From assembly GCF_001975785.1 (NCBI RefSeq), contig NZ_MSFI01000001.1, positions 1-64,000 of the forward strand: 64,000 nucleotides of DNA, in the 5' to 3' direction. Positions 9,064 to 18,479 of this stretch are shown piece after piece. The notes under the pieces are model-generated. The model made no database searches. It saw only the letters and a list, made by a program, of their open reading frames with translations, and was not told the DNA's origin. Every line of letters starts with the position of its first letter. Position 1 is the first letter of the stretch. The stretch is from Domibacillus epiphyticus (lineage in GTDB: Bacteria; Bacillota; Bacilli; Bacillales; Domibacillaceae). The position numbers and the translations under genes are program-made.

Positions 9064-10543
9064 AATATATAGGCTTGCGTTCTTTAATGACACGCAATGT
9101 TTTTAATTGTTCATCTTCAGGACCTTGTACAGGAAGTCCTGCTGCCACGTTTTCACGCACGTATCGTAAATTCTCTTCGGTAATAATTTCGCCTGGGATG
9201 AAAATAGGGATACCCGGTGGATAAACCATCATAAACTCAGCCATGATACGGCCAGCTGACTCTTCAAGCGGGACGGTTTCTGTCTCAGCGTAAAAAGCTT
9301 CACGCGGTGACAGTGCAAGAAGAGGGATATCAGGAAGCATAACATGCGCATATTTTGATTGTACGGTATCTGTAAAAGTTGATGCCATTTTTGTAAGTGC
9401 TTCAATGAGTAATGCGCAGTCTTCTTTTGAATCTCCGGGAGTGATGATACAGAGTAAGTTGTATAAATCACTTAATTCCACTTCTATATTGTACTGTTCT
9501 CGAAGCCATTTTTCCGCATCATGGCCGGTGATGCCAAGATTTTTTACGGAAATAATCAGTTTCGTCGGATCGTAATCGTATGTCGCTTTCGAACCAAGAA
9601 TTTCCCGTCCTGCACAGTAAAGATGATCAATTTTGTTGATTTTTTCACGAGTGTTTTCCGCGAGTTTAATGGTTTCTCCAATAATCTTTTTTCCATTTAC
9701 AGCTAAATGCTTCCGCGCTGTATCCAGTGAAGCAAGAAGGATATAAGATGTTGACGTCGTCGTTAACATGCTTAAAATAGACTGTACACGATTGACCGAG
9801 ACAAGACCGTCACGGACATTTAAAATCGAGCTCTGAGTCATAGAGCCCCCAAGCTTATGAACGCTGGTGGCGGCCATGTCTGCGCCTGCCTGCATGGCGG
9901 AAATCGGCAGATCATCATGGAAATGAATGTGAACGCCGTGTGCTTCATCGACGAGGACCGGAACAGAAAATGAATGCGCCGTCTCGACAATCTGCTTTAA
10001 ATCGCCGGCAATTCCGAAATATGTCGGGTTAATGACAAGAACTCCTTTTGCATCTGGATGCTCTGTTAAAGCCCGTTTAACCGACTCTGTCGTCATTCCA
10101 TGTGAAATACCAAGATCTTTATCGATTTCAGGGTGAATAAAGATTGGGACGGCACCAGAAAATACAATTGCCGTCATAATGGACTTATGTACATTACGCG
10201 GAACGATGATTTTTTCTCCGGGTCCGCAAACCGCCATGATCATTGTCATAATGGCTCCGCTTGTTCCTTGTACGGAGAAAAAGGTATGATCTGCACCAAA
10301 TGCTTCGGCGGCAAGCTGTTGTGCCTCTTTAATAATGCCATGTGGCTGATGGAGGTCATCAAGAGGGCTAATGTTTATTAAATCGATTGATAACGCATTT
10401 TCACCGATAAATTCTCTGAAGACAGGGTCCATCCCTTTTCCTTTTTTATGTCCAGGTATATGAAATTGAACAGGGTTCTTTTCTGCATGCTTGAGAAGCC
10501 CGTCAAATAATGGTGTTTTGTGTTGTGACAACGTTTCTTCCAC
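9062..10543 (-). CDS. speA: Arginine decarboxylase (Orn/Lys/Arg decarboxylase class I fold)
   Basis: A 493-residue PLP-dependent decarboxylase. The N-terminal HIPGHKKGKG is at 28-37, the PLP-ring DEAHGVH motif at 199-205, and the Schiff-base lysine is Lys230 in SVHKLGG. The long C-terminal domain with PPGIPIFIPGE is typical of the family. Length and location next to SR1 match B. subtilis SpeA, the biosynthetic enzyme making agmatine for polyamines, though lysine specificity cannot be excluded by sequence alone. The gene has its own start with a modest ribosome site and shares a terminator with SR1. Confidence 0.88.
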   Translation of the reverse strand: MEETLSQHKTPLFDGLLKHAEKNPVQFHIPGHKKGKGMDPVFREFIGENALSIDLINISPLDDLHQPHGIIKEAQQLAAEAFGADHTFFSVQGTSGAIMTMIMAVCGPGEKIIVPRNVHKSIMTAIVFSGAVPIFIHPEIDKDLGISHGMTTESVKRALTEHPDAKGVLVINPTYFGIAGDLKQIVETAHSFSVPVLVDEAHGVHIHFHDDLPISAMQAGADMAATSVHKLGGSMTQSSILNVRDGLVSVNRVQSILSMLTTTSTSYILLASLDTARKHLAVNGKKIIGETIKLAENTREKINKIDHLYCAGREILGSKATYDYDPTKLIISVKNLGITGHDAEKWLREQYNIEVELSDLYNLLCIITPGDSKEDCALLIEALTKMASTFTDTVQSKYAHVMLPDIPLLALSPREAFYAETETVPLEESAGRIMAEFMMVYPPGIPIFIPGEIITEENLRYVRENVAAGLPVQGPEDEQLKTLRVIKERKPIY

Positions 10544-10685
10544 CTCTTTCTAAATAGTTCGCTAAAACAAATGAATTATAGCACTTTGATGGGGCGTTGC
10601 ATAGAAAAATTCACATACATATCGTGTCAAAAAAACAAGGGTTTTAATCGCTGGAAATCGAATAAAATAAAGTGAGGTGAATTGA

Positions 10686-10955
10686 ATGGAATACTCTTAT
10701 CCATTTAGGGATGATTGGTCGACCCAGGAAGTCATTGACGCAGTATCTTTCTTTGAAGCGGTGGAGAACATATATGAAAAAGGAATGAACCGTGAAGAGT
10801 TTATGAACCGTTATCGCCGTTTTAAAGAAATCGTTCCGGGAAAGGCAGATGAAAAACGAATCTGCGATGAATTTGAGGAGGCGAGCGGCTATTCTTCGTA
10901 CCTTGCCGTTCAAAAAGCAAAACAGTCGGAAGAAAATACGCGCATTCGTATGTGA
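10686..10955 (+). CDS. yktA: UPF0223 family protein YktA
   Basis: An 89-residue protein with [13 protein letters not shown] at the N-terminus, the conserved opening of UPF0223. It is highly charged, predicted helical, and has no membrane segment or cysteine pairs. The function is unknown in the family. AGTGAGGTGA precedes the ATG. It is divergent from speA and convergent with yktB, with a shared terminator between the latter two. Confidence 0.88.
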   Translation: MEYSYPFRDDWSTQEVIDAVSFFEAVENIYEKGMNREEFMNRYRRFKEIVPGKADEKRICDEFEEASGYSSYLAVQKAKQSEENTRIRM

Positions 10956-10992
10956 AAGAAAGCCCGTTTGTATGAGCAAACGGGCTTTCTTA
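10955..10992. terminator. Bidirectional terminator between yktA and yktB
   Basis: AAGAAAGCCCGTTTG pairs with CAAACGGGCTTTCTT around a six-base loop, with A/T runs on both sides. Confidence 0.87.
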
Positions 10993-11610
10993 TTATTTAA
11001 ACGACAATTTGTATAATGGAATCAGCGTTTCAAATGTTTCTTTTGCCAATTCATAAAATCGAGTCCCATCTTGTAGAATTGGATCATTTGCTGCAATATG
11101 CCGTCCAATTAGAAATTCAGCTTTTTTCACATCACGGAACCGTTTAAGCGATTCCTTCAAATCAATTTCTTCTAATGAAACAGCATCTTTTTTCATATGG
11201 TCTAATGAAATGACATAATTATTCGGAACATTCTTTTCAATGATATCGATGTTTTCTAAAAATGTTTTGGCGATGTCTGACTTTTGAGGCAGTTCATAAA
11301 TAAATGCCAGCCAAATGAACACGTGATCGTCAAATAAGCCAATTTGAAAATGAGGATGCTGTTTGTATCCGCGTTTATTTCCGGCAATGGCCATCCACGT
11401 ATCGTTTGGCGGGTTTACTTTGCGCCGCGCGTGCTTGGCGATATGCAAAAACATTTCATTCCCAAGCAGTGCCGATAGGTCAGCTGTTAAATTTGTGCCA
11501 ATCTCTTTAAACTTCGGCTGGATTCGTTCTTGAATTGCCGCCATTCTTTCGTCAAGACCTTCAATCAAAAATGTGTCGAAATCGCTCTGTGTAAATCCTT
11601 TAAATTGCAT
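10993..11610 (-). CDS. yktB: DUF1054 (UPF0637) family protein YktB
   Basis: A 205-residue soluble protein with the DUF1054 hallmarks MQFKGFTQSDF at the start and HPHFQIGLFDDHVF in the middle. Structures exist for this family but no enzyme activity is established. It has an AAGGGAA-type ribosome site. It is transcribed away from yktC, leaving a 169-base divergent promoter region in which I see no further gene. Confidence 0.87.
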   Translation of the reverse strand: MQFKGFTQSDFDTFLIEGLDERMAAIQERIQPKFKEIGTNLTADLSALLGNEMFLHIAKHARRKVNPPNDTWMAIAGNKRGYKQHPHFQIGLFDDHVFIWLAFIYELPQKSDIAKTFLENIDIIEKNVPNNYVISLDHMKKDAVSLEEIDLKESLKRFRDVKKAEFLIGRHIAANDPILQDGTRFYELAKETFETLIPLYKLSFK

Positions 11611-11779
11611 TGGCTACTATTCCCTTCCCTGTGTTTAATCGTTTTTGTGTTAAAATTTCTGCTTCTATCTTCTATTTTACCATAGCAAATATGAATGGAA
11701 AAACTTGATAAGCACGATCAATTAGAGTAATGTGAAAAGAAACTAAACTGGAATATAAGAGGAGCAGGAGGGATGAAAC

Positions 11780-12568
11780 ATGACAAATTGGACAGCGATA
11801 GATGAAACCGTAAAACGTTGGATACAAGAAGCGGGCTCTTTAATCAGGGCATCGTTTCATCATGCCCTCAGTATCCAATCAAAATCAAATCCTAATGATT
11901 TAGTAACGAATATGGATAAAGAAACGGAACGATTTTTTATAGACAATATACGAAAACATTATCCCGATCATTTTATTTTAGGGGAAGAAGGTCAGGGAGA
12001 CAATGTCCAGTCGCTTGACGGAGTAGTGTGGATTATTGATCCGATTGACGGAACGATAAATTTCGTTCACCAGCAGCGCAATTTTGCAATTTCTATTGGT
12101 ATTTATGAAAATGGCAAAGGGGTTCTTGGATACATATATGATGTTGTAAATGGTGAACTGTATCATGCCCGTCACGGGGAAGGCGCATGGATGAATGATG
12201 TGCCGCTTGAAAAGCTGAAACCGGTGCCTGTAAAAAAAGCGATTATCGGCATTAGTTCGACATGGCTTGTCAGCAATCGTCATTTTGATCAAAAAAAGCT
12301 GGTTTCACTCGCGAAAGATGTTCGTGGAACGCGCTCGTACGGTTCTGCTGCTCTTGAACTCGCGTATGTTGCATCAGGAAGGCTCAGTGCTTATATAACA
12401 ATGCGGAATGCACCATGGGATATTGCCGGGGGGAAAATAATTGTAGAAGAAGCAGGCGGTTATGTGAGTACACTGGATGGCTCGGAATTAAATATGTTAA
12501 CAGTCAATCCTGTTTTAGCTTGTGCACCGGGATTGCATGAACAAATTGTAAATGATTATTTAAAATAA
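11780..12568 (+). CDS. yktC: Inositol monophosphatase family phosphatase (YktC/SuhB type)
   Basis: A 262-residue member of the Mg-dependent, Li-sensitive phosphatase superfamily. GEEG at 68-71 and DPIDGT at 87-92 provide metal ligands; the C-terminal PWDIAGGKIIVEEAGG supplies the third metal-binding Asp. B. subtilis YktC hydrolyses inositol monophosphate and also NADP-type substrates have been reported for relatives, so the physiological substrate is uncertain. Strong GGAGGG site upstream. Ends at a bidirectional terminator facing ylaF. Confidence 0.9.
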   Translation: MTNWTAIDETVKRWIQEAGSLIRASFHHALSIQSKSNPNDLVTNMDKETERFFIDNIRKHYPDHFILGEEGQGDNVQSLDGVVWIIDPIDGTINFVHQQRNFAISIGIYENGKGVLGYIYDVVNGELYHARHGEGAWMNDVPLEKLKPVPVKKAIIGISSTWLVSNRHFDQKKLVSLAKDVRGTRSYGSAALELAYVASGRLSAYITMRNAPWDIAGGKIIVEEAGGYVSTLDGSELNMLTVNPVLACAPGLHEQIVNDYLK

Positions 12569-12607
12569 AAAACCGGAAAGACAGCCTTCTGTCTTTCCGG
12601 TTTTTTA
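12568..12607. terminator. Bidirectional terminator between yktC and ylaF
   Basis: AAAAAACCGGAAAGACAG pairs with CTGTCTTTCCGGTTTTTT around a six-base loop; strong in both directions. Confidence 0.9.
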
Positions 12608-12790
12608 GAGACGTCCTGCACGGCGCATCTTAGCTTTGTAAGAAAATCCAAACCCCATGACAGCTAAAAGAAAAACAATAGAAAGGATTGCACCAATCCA
12701 GCTTTGTTCACCAATTGCGACTCCCATGCCGATCATGCATAGAGCAGCAAGGACAGCGAACCCGAGAAACGGCCATTGAATGTTAGGCAC
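12605..12790 (-). CDS. ylaF: YlaF-like small membrane protein (DUF5325)
   Basis: 61 residues with two hydrophobic segments (about 6-26 and 30-48) and a basic C-terminus, MPNIQWPFLGF at the start. Length and position beside typA match YlaF of B. subtilis. Function unknown. The start codon is GTG behind GGGGGCTGG. It reads opposite to typA. Confidence 0.75.
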   Translation of the reverse strand: MPNIQWPFLGFAVLAALCMIGMGVAIGEQSWIGAILSIVFLLAVMGFGFSYKAKMRRAGRL

Positions 12791-12879
12791 TATGCCAGCC
12801 CCCTTTTTCTCTATTGTAGTATAAGCTGTTCTTTTTTTGCAATGACCGTTTTTTCCAAATAGGCAGAGCGGAAAGTGTA

Positions 12880-12888
12880 TGATATAAT
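12880..12888 (+). promoter_or_regulatory. Extended -10 promoter of typA
   Basis: TGATATAAT (TG, one base, then perfect TATAAT at 12883-12888) is an extended -10 element 60 bases before the typA start. No strong -35 is visible, as is common with extended -10 promoters. Confidence 0.6.
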
Positions 12889-12947
12889 AATTCAGTTAAT
12901 GGAAACCGAACAAAACGAAGTTTCTAGAAAAGGCAGGAGGAAATAGT

Positions 12948-14777
12948 TTGAAAACAAGAAACGATTTACGGAACATCGCGATTATCGCCCACGTTGACCA
13001 TGGGAAAACGACACTCGTCGATCAGCTTCTAAAACAGTCAGGGATTTTTCGTTCAAACGAACACGTAGAAGAGCGCGCGATGGATTCGAATGACCTTGAA
13101 CGCGAACGAGGCATTACGATTCTGGCTAAAAATACCGCGATTCAATATAAAGACACGAAAATTAACATTCTCGATACACCTGGACATGCAGACTTCGGAG
13201 GAGAAGTAGAACGGATCATGAAAATGGTTGATGGTGTTCTTCTCGTTGTCGATGCATATGAAGGTTGTATGCCGCAAACGCGCTTCGTGTTAAAGAAAGC
13301 ATTGGAGCAAAACTTGCGTCCAATTGTTGTCGTCAATAAAATTGACCGTGATTTTGCCCGGCCTGCAGAAGTAGTAGATGAAGTTCTTGAATTGTTCATC
13401 GAACTCGATGCGAATGACGATCAGCTTGAATTCCCTGTTATTTATGCATCTGGTATTAACGGAACAGCGAGCACAACAGCGGATAAACAGGATGAAAATA
13501 TGGAGTCTCTCTATGAAGCAATTATTGAGCACATTCCAGCACCTGTGGATAACAGCGATGAGCCGCTTCAATTCCAGGTTGCCCTTCTGGATTACAACGA
13601 TTACTTAGGCCGGATCGGGATTGGGCGTATTTTCCGTGGCGAAATGGCCGTTGGACAGTCTGTTGCCTTAATGAAACTTGATGGTAAAGTAAAACAATTC
13701 CGCGTTACAAAAATGTTCGGTTTCTTAGGTTTAAAACGGATTGAAATTGAAAAAGCAAAAGCCGGGGACCTCGTTGCTGTTTCAGGAATGGAAGATATCA
13801 ACGTTGGGGAAACGGTTACGCCTGTCGAGCACCAGGAAGCACTTCCGGTTCTTCGCATTGATGAGCCGACACTGCAAATGAATTTCTTAGTAAACAACAG
13901 CCCATTTGCAGGCCGTGAAGGGAAATTTGTTACGTCTAGAAAAATTGAAGAACGGCTGCACGCGCAGTTAGAAACAGATGTCAGCTTGCGTGTCGAAAAT
14001 ACAGCATCTCCGGATGAGTGGATTGTGTCTGGACGCGGAGAACTTCATTTGTCGATTTTAATCGAAAACTTGCGCCGTGAAGGATTTGAGCTTCAAGTAT
14101 CAAAACCGCAGGTCATTGTACGTGAAATTGACGGCGTAAAATGCGAACCGGTTGAACGCGTTCAAATTGATGTTCCTGAAGAATACACAGGATCCATTAT
14201 TGAATCCATGGGTGAACGTAAAGGTGAAATGCTGGATATGGTGAACAATGGTAACGGACAAGTTCGCTTAATCTTCATGGTACCAGCCCGTGGATTGATT
14301 GGATACACGACTGAGTTTTTAACAATGACTCGGGGGTATGGAATAATTAACCATACATTCGATAGCTATCAGCCAATGCAAAAAGGCCGGATCGGTGGAC
14401 GTCGTCAAGGGGTTCTTGTTTCACAGGAAACAGGCAAAGCATCCACATATGGGATTATGGGTGTTGAAGACCGCGGAATCATCTTTGTTGAAGCAGGTAC
14501 TGAAATTTATGCCGGTATGATCGTAGGGGAGCATACACGTGATAATGACTTAACAGTTAATATTGCCAAAACAAAACAAGCGACAAACGTCCGTTCTGCG
14601 AACAAAGACCAGACGGCTACAATGAAAAAACCAAGAATTATGTCGCTTGAAGAAGCGCTTGAATACTTGAATGATGACGAATATTGTGAATTAACACCAG
14701 AATCTATCCGTCTCCGCAAAAAGATTCTTGACAAAAGTGAGCGCGAGCGGGCAGCGAAAAAGAACAAGCAGGACTAA
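12948..14777 (+). CDS. typA: Translational GTPase TypA/BipA
   Basis: A 609-residue ribosome-binding GTPase of the EF-G-like family. G1 AHVDHGKTT lies near residues 14-22, G3 [11 protein letters not shown] near 70, and G4 NKID near 128. Domains II, III, V and the BipA-specific C-terminal domain follow. Known for stress and cold growth and 50S assembly. The start is TTG with an AGGAGG site 10 bases upstream. ylaH follows within 25 bases and is probably cotranscribed. Confidence 0.96.
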   Translation: MKTRNDLRNIAIIAHVDHGKTTLVDQLLKQSGIFRSNEHVEERAMDSNDLERERGITILAKNTAIQYKDTKINILDTPGHADFGGEVERIMKMVDGVLLVVDAYEGCMPQTRFVLKKALEQNLRPIVVVNKIDRDFARPAEVVDEVLELFIELDANDDQLEFPVIYASGINGTASTTADKQDENMESLYEAIIEHIPAPVDNSDEPLQFQVALLDYNDYLGRIGIGRIFRGEMAVGQSVALMKLDGKVKQFRVTKMFGFLGLKRIEIEKAKAGDLVAVSGMEDINVGETVTPVEHQEALPVLRIDEPTLQMNFLVNNSPFAGREGKFVTSRKIEERLHAQLETDVSLRVENTASPDEWIVSGRGELHLSILIENLRREGFELQVSKPQVIVREIDGVKCEPVERVQIDVPEEYTGSIIESMGERKGEMLDMVNNGNGQVRLIFMVPARGLIGYTTEFLTMTRGYGIINHTFDSYQPMQKGRIGGRRQGVLVSQETGKASTYGIMGVEDRGIIFVEAGTEIYAGMIVGEHTRDNDLTVNIAKTKQATNVRSANKDQTATMKKPRIMSLEEALEYLNDDEYCELTPESIRLRKKILDKSERERAAKKNKQD

Positions 14778-14801
14778 GCACATTAAGCAGGAGGGATGGG
14801 T

Positions 14802-15110
14802 GTGGAAGGACTGGAACACGTCAGTCCGCTTCTTGGTACAATCATTGAAGTGTTCGGCGTTAAAGCAGCTGTCTACATTTACTGGGGGATTTTAATTGCT
14901 CTTTCCATTCTCGTTTACAATCTCGGGTTTGCGAAAAAATTAAAAATGTGGCAGAACGTAATTATTTATATTTCACTTGCCGTAGGCTCTTTGCTTCTTT
15001 TAATCCTGTCGTACCAGCTGCCGGTTGTTGAAAGCCTTATTGTAGCGGCACTCGTCCTCGGGACATATAAATTCAGATTGAAAAAGCATCAAAAAGAGAA
15101 TATACAATAG
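14802..15110 (+). CDS. ylaH: YlaH-like membrane protein
   Basis: 102 residues with three predicted membrane segments (about 22-40, 48-67 and 70-86) and a Lys-rich tail. Family function is unknown. I chose the GTG at 14802: the AGGAGG site at 14789-14794 is 7 bases upstream, whereas an ATG at 14796 practically touches it. It follows typA in the conserved order typA-ylaH and ends at a strong terminator. Confidence 0.82.
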   Translation: MEGLEHVSPLLGTIIEVFGVKAAVYIYWGILIALSILVYNLGFAKKLKMWQNVIIYISLAVGSLLLLILSYQLPVVESLIVAALVLGTYKFRLKKHQKENIQ

Positions 15111-15113
15111 TAA

Positions 15114-15152
15114 AAAGCGGAAGGCTTTTATGCCTTCCGCTTCTATTTTTTT
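15114..15152 (+). terminator. Terminator after typA-ylaH
   Basis: AAGCGGAAGGC pairs with GCCTTCCGCTT around TTTTAT, followed by a T-rich stretch. The remaining bases to 15377 contain no convincing gene. Confidence 0.85.
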
Positions 15153-15377
15153 GTATGTCAATTTGATAAAACTGCAAATAATGTTCGGATGTCCGATATA
15201 AATGCGCCATATTATATACGCCTTCTGCGCTTTGCTTCCGAGGAGCGATAGGGAAAATTAATATTAAATGGATGGAAAGAGAATGAAAAAAGCTTAAAAT
15301 CATAACCTTATATAAAATCCACATTTAACAATGATGTATAAACTTTCGAAAAAAGTCCCTAAGCATCGGAAATGGGT

Positions 15378-15581
15378 TTATTGAAGCAAATCTTTTTGTT
15401 TACCAGATCTGAATACAAAAAATTGTCCGGTACTGATCCTTTTTGTCGTATTGTCTGTGATGCGAGTGCGGCATTCTTCACACATATATGTGTGTATGGG
15501 CCGGTTGCGCAGCTTTTTTGCAGCGGGAAGACTGTCTTCGATTTTTTCTATTTTATCGCAAATGATGCATTTTACTCTCAT
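15378..15581 (-). CDS. ylaI: YlaI-like zinc-ribbon protein (DUF2197)
   Basis: 67 residues with a CIIC pair near residue 5 and a CEEC pair near 34, which together form a probable zinc ribbon; the rest is basic. Matches YlaI in length, motif and neighbourhood. Function unknown. GGGAGG is well placed before the ATG. Divergent from ylaL. Confidence 0.85.
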   Translation of the reverse strand: MRVKCIICDKIEKIEDSLPAAKKLRNRPIHTYMCEECRTRITDNTTKRISTGQFFVFRSGKQKDLLQ

Positions 15582-15701
15582 AGGGAACCTCCCAATTATT
15601 TTATTATCAGTATAGCATGAACGGTTTACTGTTACCTTCTTTTATGGAAAAGGGATATATTTGCGGATATAATGGAATAAAAAGCTAAAGGGGCTGTCTA
15701 A

Positions 15702-16160
15702 TTGGCTAATCGAACTGAGCAATATTTGATCCCGTCCTTGTTTGAAGAGCTGCAGCATGAACGGCTGGCGATCTTTTCGACTTTGGATGCTGAAACTGGA
15801 GCGCCAGTTATGAATGCGATTTCATGGCTTTTTGCCCCAGATGAAAAAACAATTCGGCTCGCCGTAGACGGGCGGTCAAAAATGATTGATAATGTCATGA
15901 AAAACCCGCTTGTTTCAATCGCAATTTTCGCTGCTGAATCGACTTATATGATCAGTGGATACGCCAGCGTTACAGAAGATCGGTTAGCGGATGTTCCGCT
16001 TAAGGCAGCTATGATCGAAGTGAGTATCAGTGAAGTACGCGATATCATGTTTTACGGATCAAAAATGGCCGCTTTACCTGTTTATGAAAAAACGTATGAT
16101 TTGCGTGCTGCGGAAAAACTAGACCGTCAAGTGATGAACGCGTTAAAAAAGAGAATGTAG
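15702..16160 (+). CDS. ylaL: Pyridoxamine 5'-phosphate oxidase-related protein YlaL
   Basis: 152 residues with a split-barrel flavin-binding fold pattern: FSTLDAETGAPVMNAISW then IRLAVDGRSKM and a central VSIAIFA strand. These resemble the PNPOx-like FMN-binding family rather than true PdxH. Start is TTG with AAAGGGG eight bases upstream. Function unknown; flavin or haem-like cofactor binding is inferred from the fold. Confidence 0.8.
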   Translation: MANRTEQYLIPSLFEELQHERLAIFSTLDAETGAPVMNAISWLFAPDEKTIRLAVDGRSKMIDNVMKNPLVSIAIFAAESTYMISGYASVTEDRLADVPLKAAMIEVSISEVRDIMFYGSKMAALPVYEKTYDLRAAEKLDRQVMNALKKRM

Positions 16161-16195
16161 GTAATCGCTAATTTCTGCTATCTTTATAAGTTTTA

Positions 16196-16227
16196 TAAAA
16201 AGCCTTCCCAGTGAGGAAGGCTTTTTT
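16196..16227. terminator. Bidirectional terminator after ylaL
   Basis: AAAAAGCCTTCC pairs with GGAAGGCTTTTTT around CAGTGA. It also ends the convergent minus-strand gene at 16227. Confidence 0.85.
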
Positions 16228-16727
16228 CAATCAATACGGATAGCGGTTACATGTGTGATAGGATTACCAAGATTTGAACCGTCTTTTAACAAGAAGTGAA
16301 CAGGCCCGTCTTCACGAAGTGGTTTTCCTTTTTTTGAGAAAGCCATTATGAGTGAATCGGCTTCTTCAATTGGGAAAGAATGCTCTCCATTTCTCGTTTC
16401 GACTATTAAAATAGACGCGTCTGCAGCAGGTTCTGCATTTTTTAAAAATGGGCTAAGCGGTATACCGAAAGAGCCGGTCAAGACTTTTTCTTTCTCGTAT
16501 TTCTTCTCTGATTGAATCGTTGGAGGAAAAATTGCGCCTTCGCGTATTTCTTTTTCCCAGAATTTCGACATACTTTTCGTGTACTCATCATTTGGGTCTG
16601 CTTCCGGTTGATTTGGTTCAGCAAAATAAGAATCTAAGTCAATCCGGCGGTCGTCGAAAATCCATACACCAGGATCGAGCGTTACAGGGAATGAAACTTT
16701 CCCTTTAAATGGAATAATTTGCTCCAT
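16227..16727 (-). CDS. Conserved-looking hypothetical protein, 166 residues
   Basis: Not recognised with confidence. The frame has a very strong ribosome site (AAAGGAGG) and normal codon use. N-terminal FKGKVSFPVTLDPGVWIFDDRRIDLD suggests a beta-rich domain; the C-terminal DGPVHFLLKDGSNLG...THVTAIRID vaguely resembles the end of sulfite-oxidase-fold molybdenum-cofactor domains, but there is no cofactor cysteine and the protein is far too short. No signal peptide or membrane segment. It lies between ylaL and ylaN where B. subtilis has other genes. Confidence 0.7.
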   Translation of the reverse strand: MEQIIPFKGKVSFPVTLDPGVWIFDDRRIDLDSYFAEPNQPEADPNDEYTKSMSKFWEKEIREGAIFPPTIQSEKKYEKEKVLTGSFGIPLSPFLKNAEPAADASILIVETRNGEHSFPIEEADSLIMAFSKKGKPLREDGPVHFLLKDGSNLGNPITHVTAIRID

Positions 16728-16885
16728 GAAGAAGCCTCCTTTAACAAGCTATGTATAAATGTAAGTATACAGTTAATTTTTCCTGTTGTCAGTGAGCTCA
16801 TTAAAATTCCTTGCAAAATGCCTGTATTAGCGATAAAATCTTTAAATATATAGTGATTCCATTCTTGGAACAGGGGGAGTTTAAC

Positions 16886-17167
16886 TTGGCATCAGAAATG
16901 AAAATAGACCATAGGGAAAAAGCCTACTCTCTGTTACAGGCGGATGCGGAAAAGATTTTGCGTCTCATCAAAGTTCAAATGGACAACTTAACGATGCCGC
17001 AATGTCCTCTTTATGAGGAAGTGCTTGACACTCAAATGTTTGGCTTATCCCGTGAAATAGATTTTGCCATACGTCTTGGACTGGTGGATGAAGTGGATGG
17101 CAAAAAGCTTATCGATTCACTTGAACAGGAGCTGTCCTCTTTGCACGAAGCGTCCGTCGACCGGTAA
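16886..17167 (+). CDS. ylaN: YlaN family protein (DUF1507), iron-homeostasis factor
   Basis: 93 residues with the highly conserved core [20 protein letters not shown] followed by GLSREIDFA. The start is TTG at 16886 ([10 protein letters not shown]), preceded by GGGGGAG; the longer open frame upstream lacks a ribosome site and family similarity. Family knowledge: YlaN is needed for growth under iron limitation in B. subtilis and staphylococci, and acts with the Fur regulator. It has its own terminator, 90 bases before ftsW. Confidence 0.92.
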   Translation: MASEMKIDHREKAYSLLQADAEKILRLIKVQMDNLTMPQCPLYEEVLDTQMFGLSREIDFAIRLGLVDEVDGKKLIDSLEQELSSLHEASVDR

Positions 17168-17176
17168 ACAGACAGA

Positions 17177-17204
17177 AAACTCAAACAGCTGTTTGAGTTT
17201 TTTT
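17177..17204 (+). terminator. Terminator after ylaN
   Basis: AAACTCAAACAG pairs with CTGTTTGAGTTT as a nearly loopless palindrome, followed by T residues. Confidence 0.75.
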
Positions 17205-17255
17205 ACACTTAAAATGAGTACCGCTTTTCGGTAAGCGCACGAATGGAAGGTTTAT

Positions 17256-18407
17256 ATGTGGAAAAGAATGTTGAAATCGTATGATTATTCGCTTATCGCT
17301 GCCTTTCTAATTCTTTGCTTGTTTGGATTAATGATGATCTACAGTGCAAGCTCAGTTACTGCTGTCCAGCGATACGAATTAGATAGCAGTTATTTTTTTA
17401 ATAAGCAAAAATGGCATGTGATTGCTGCGTTTTTCATTTTTGCTATTGTATCCCTCTTTCCTTATAAAAGATATAAAGCAAAGCGTTTTTTACTTTTGAT
17501 TACACTTGGCATGTTCTTAACTCTTTTTCTTCTCTTTTTATTCGGCAGTGTGTCTAACAATGCACAAAGCTGGTTTCAGCTAGGCACGCGCTCTATACAG
17601 CCTTCAGAGTTTTCAAAGCTCGTCATCATTATTTATATGGCCGCTGTATTTTCAAAAAAACAAAAAAATATAAATTCATTAAATAACAGTATTGCACCAC
17701 CAGTCATTGTTCTTTTTCTCGTTTGTTTTTTAGTTGCGATTGAACCGGATTTTGGTACAGCAGCTATTATTCTTTTCATTGGGTTGACAATCATTTTGTC
17801 ATCCGGTATAAAAATGAAAAAGCTTGCAAAATTTGCACTGCTTCTGGCAATCTTTGGAGTGATTTTATCACCGCTCTTTATCTGGCAGAAAGATAACATT
17901 TTATCCGAAGAAAGAATGAGCAGGGTGACAAGCTATTTGGATCCATTTAAGTATGAAGAGGATGATGGTTATCATCTTGTTAATTCATATCTTGCGATTG
18001 GCTCTGGCGGACTGACAGGTCTGGGACTTGGTCAAAGTGTTCAAAAGCTAGGGTATTTACCTGAACCACACACGGATTTTATTATGGCCGTGATAGCAGA
18101 AGAGCTAGGTGTTTTTGGGGCATTTATAACGATTGGTGGTCTTGCTTTTATCGTCCTGCGCGGCCTGCGTACATCTATGAAATGCAGTGACCCGTTTGGC
18201 GCTATGCTGGCAGTCGGCATATCATCAATGATCGGCATCCAATCATTTATAAACCTGGGTGGTGTTTCCGGAGTCATTCCGATTACTGGTGTACCACTTC
18301 CGTTTATCAGTTACGGCGGTTCCTCGCTTATCCTGCTTTCGATATCAATGGGTATTCTAGTAAATATCTCGATGCATACGAAATACGAAAAAAACTATAA
18401 ATCTTAA
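17256..18407 (+). CDS. ftsW: Septal peptidoglycan glycosyltransferase FtsW (SEDS family)
   Basis: 383 residues with ten predicted membrane segments. SEDS-family features include MIYSASS near 28, the QPSEFSKL motif, the catalytic-loop EPHTDFIMAVIAEELG, and PLPFISYGGSS near the C-terminus. It polymerises lipid II at the division site together with a class B PBP. Position before pycA matches B. subtilis ftsW (ylaO); the sporulation paralogue spoVE is at 55.2 kb. A GGAAGG site lies before the ATG and a terminator follows. Confidence 0.93.
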   Translation: MWKRMLKSYDYSLIAAFLILCLFGLMMIYSASSVTAVQRYELDSSYFFNKQKWHVIAAFFIFAIVSLFPYKRYKAKRFLLLITLGMFLTLFLLFLFGSVSNNAQSWFQLGTRSIQPSEFSKLVIIIYMAAVFSKKQKNINSLNNSIAPPVIVLFLVCFLVAIEPDFGTAAIILFIGLTIILSSGIKMKKLAKFALLLAIFGVILSPLFIWQKDNILSEERMSRVTSYLDPFKYEEDDGYHLVNSYLAIGSGGLTGLGLGQSVQKLGYLPEPHTDFIMAVIAEELGVFGAFITIGGLAFIVLRGLRTSMKCSDPFGAMLAVGISSMIGIQSFINLGGVSGVIPITGVPLPFISYGGSSLILLSISMGILVNISMHTKYEKNYKS

Positions 18408-18416
18408 TTTTAAAAT

Positions 18417-18444
18417 AAAAAGGTTCATTACTTGAACCTTTTTA
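18417..18444 (+). terminator. Terminator between ftsW and pycA
   Basis: AAAAAGGTTCA pairs with TTGAACCTTTTT around a short loop. It overlaps the longer possible pycA frame and so argues against any pycA start upstream of 18474. Confidence 0.82.
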
Positions 18445-18479
18445 TATATATTTATCAACATATCAGGGGAGAGATGAAG

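Noticed and set aside
15073-15324. Minus-strand open frame of 83 codons between ylaH and ylaI
   Set aside because: It runs through the ylaH terminator, overlaps the end of ylaH, has no ribosome site and a random composition.
15372-15620. Plus-strand frame of 82 codons opposite ylaI
   Set aside because: It is the antisense shadow of the zinc-ribbon gene ylaI, which has the Cys pairs and a good ribosome site.
18432-18479. Upstream start of pycA giving 16 extra residues
   Set aside because: It overlaps the ftsW terminator hairpin and has no ribosome site; ATG 18480 fits AGGGGA and the family N-terminus.
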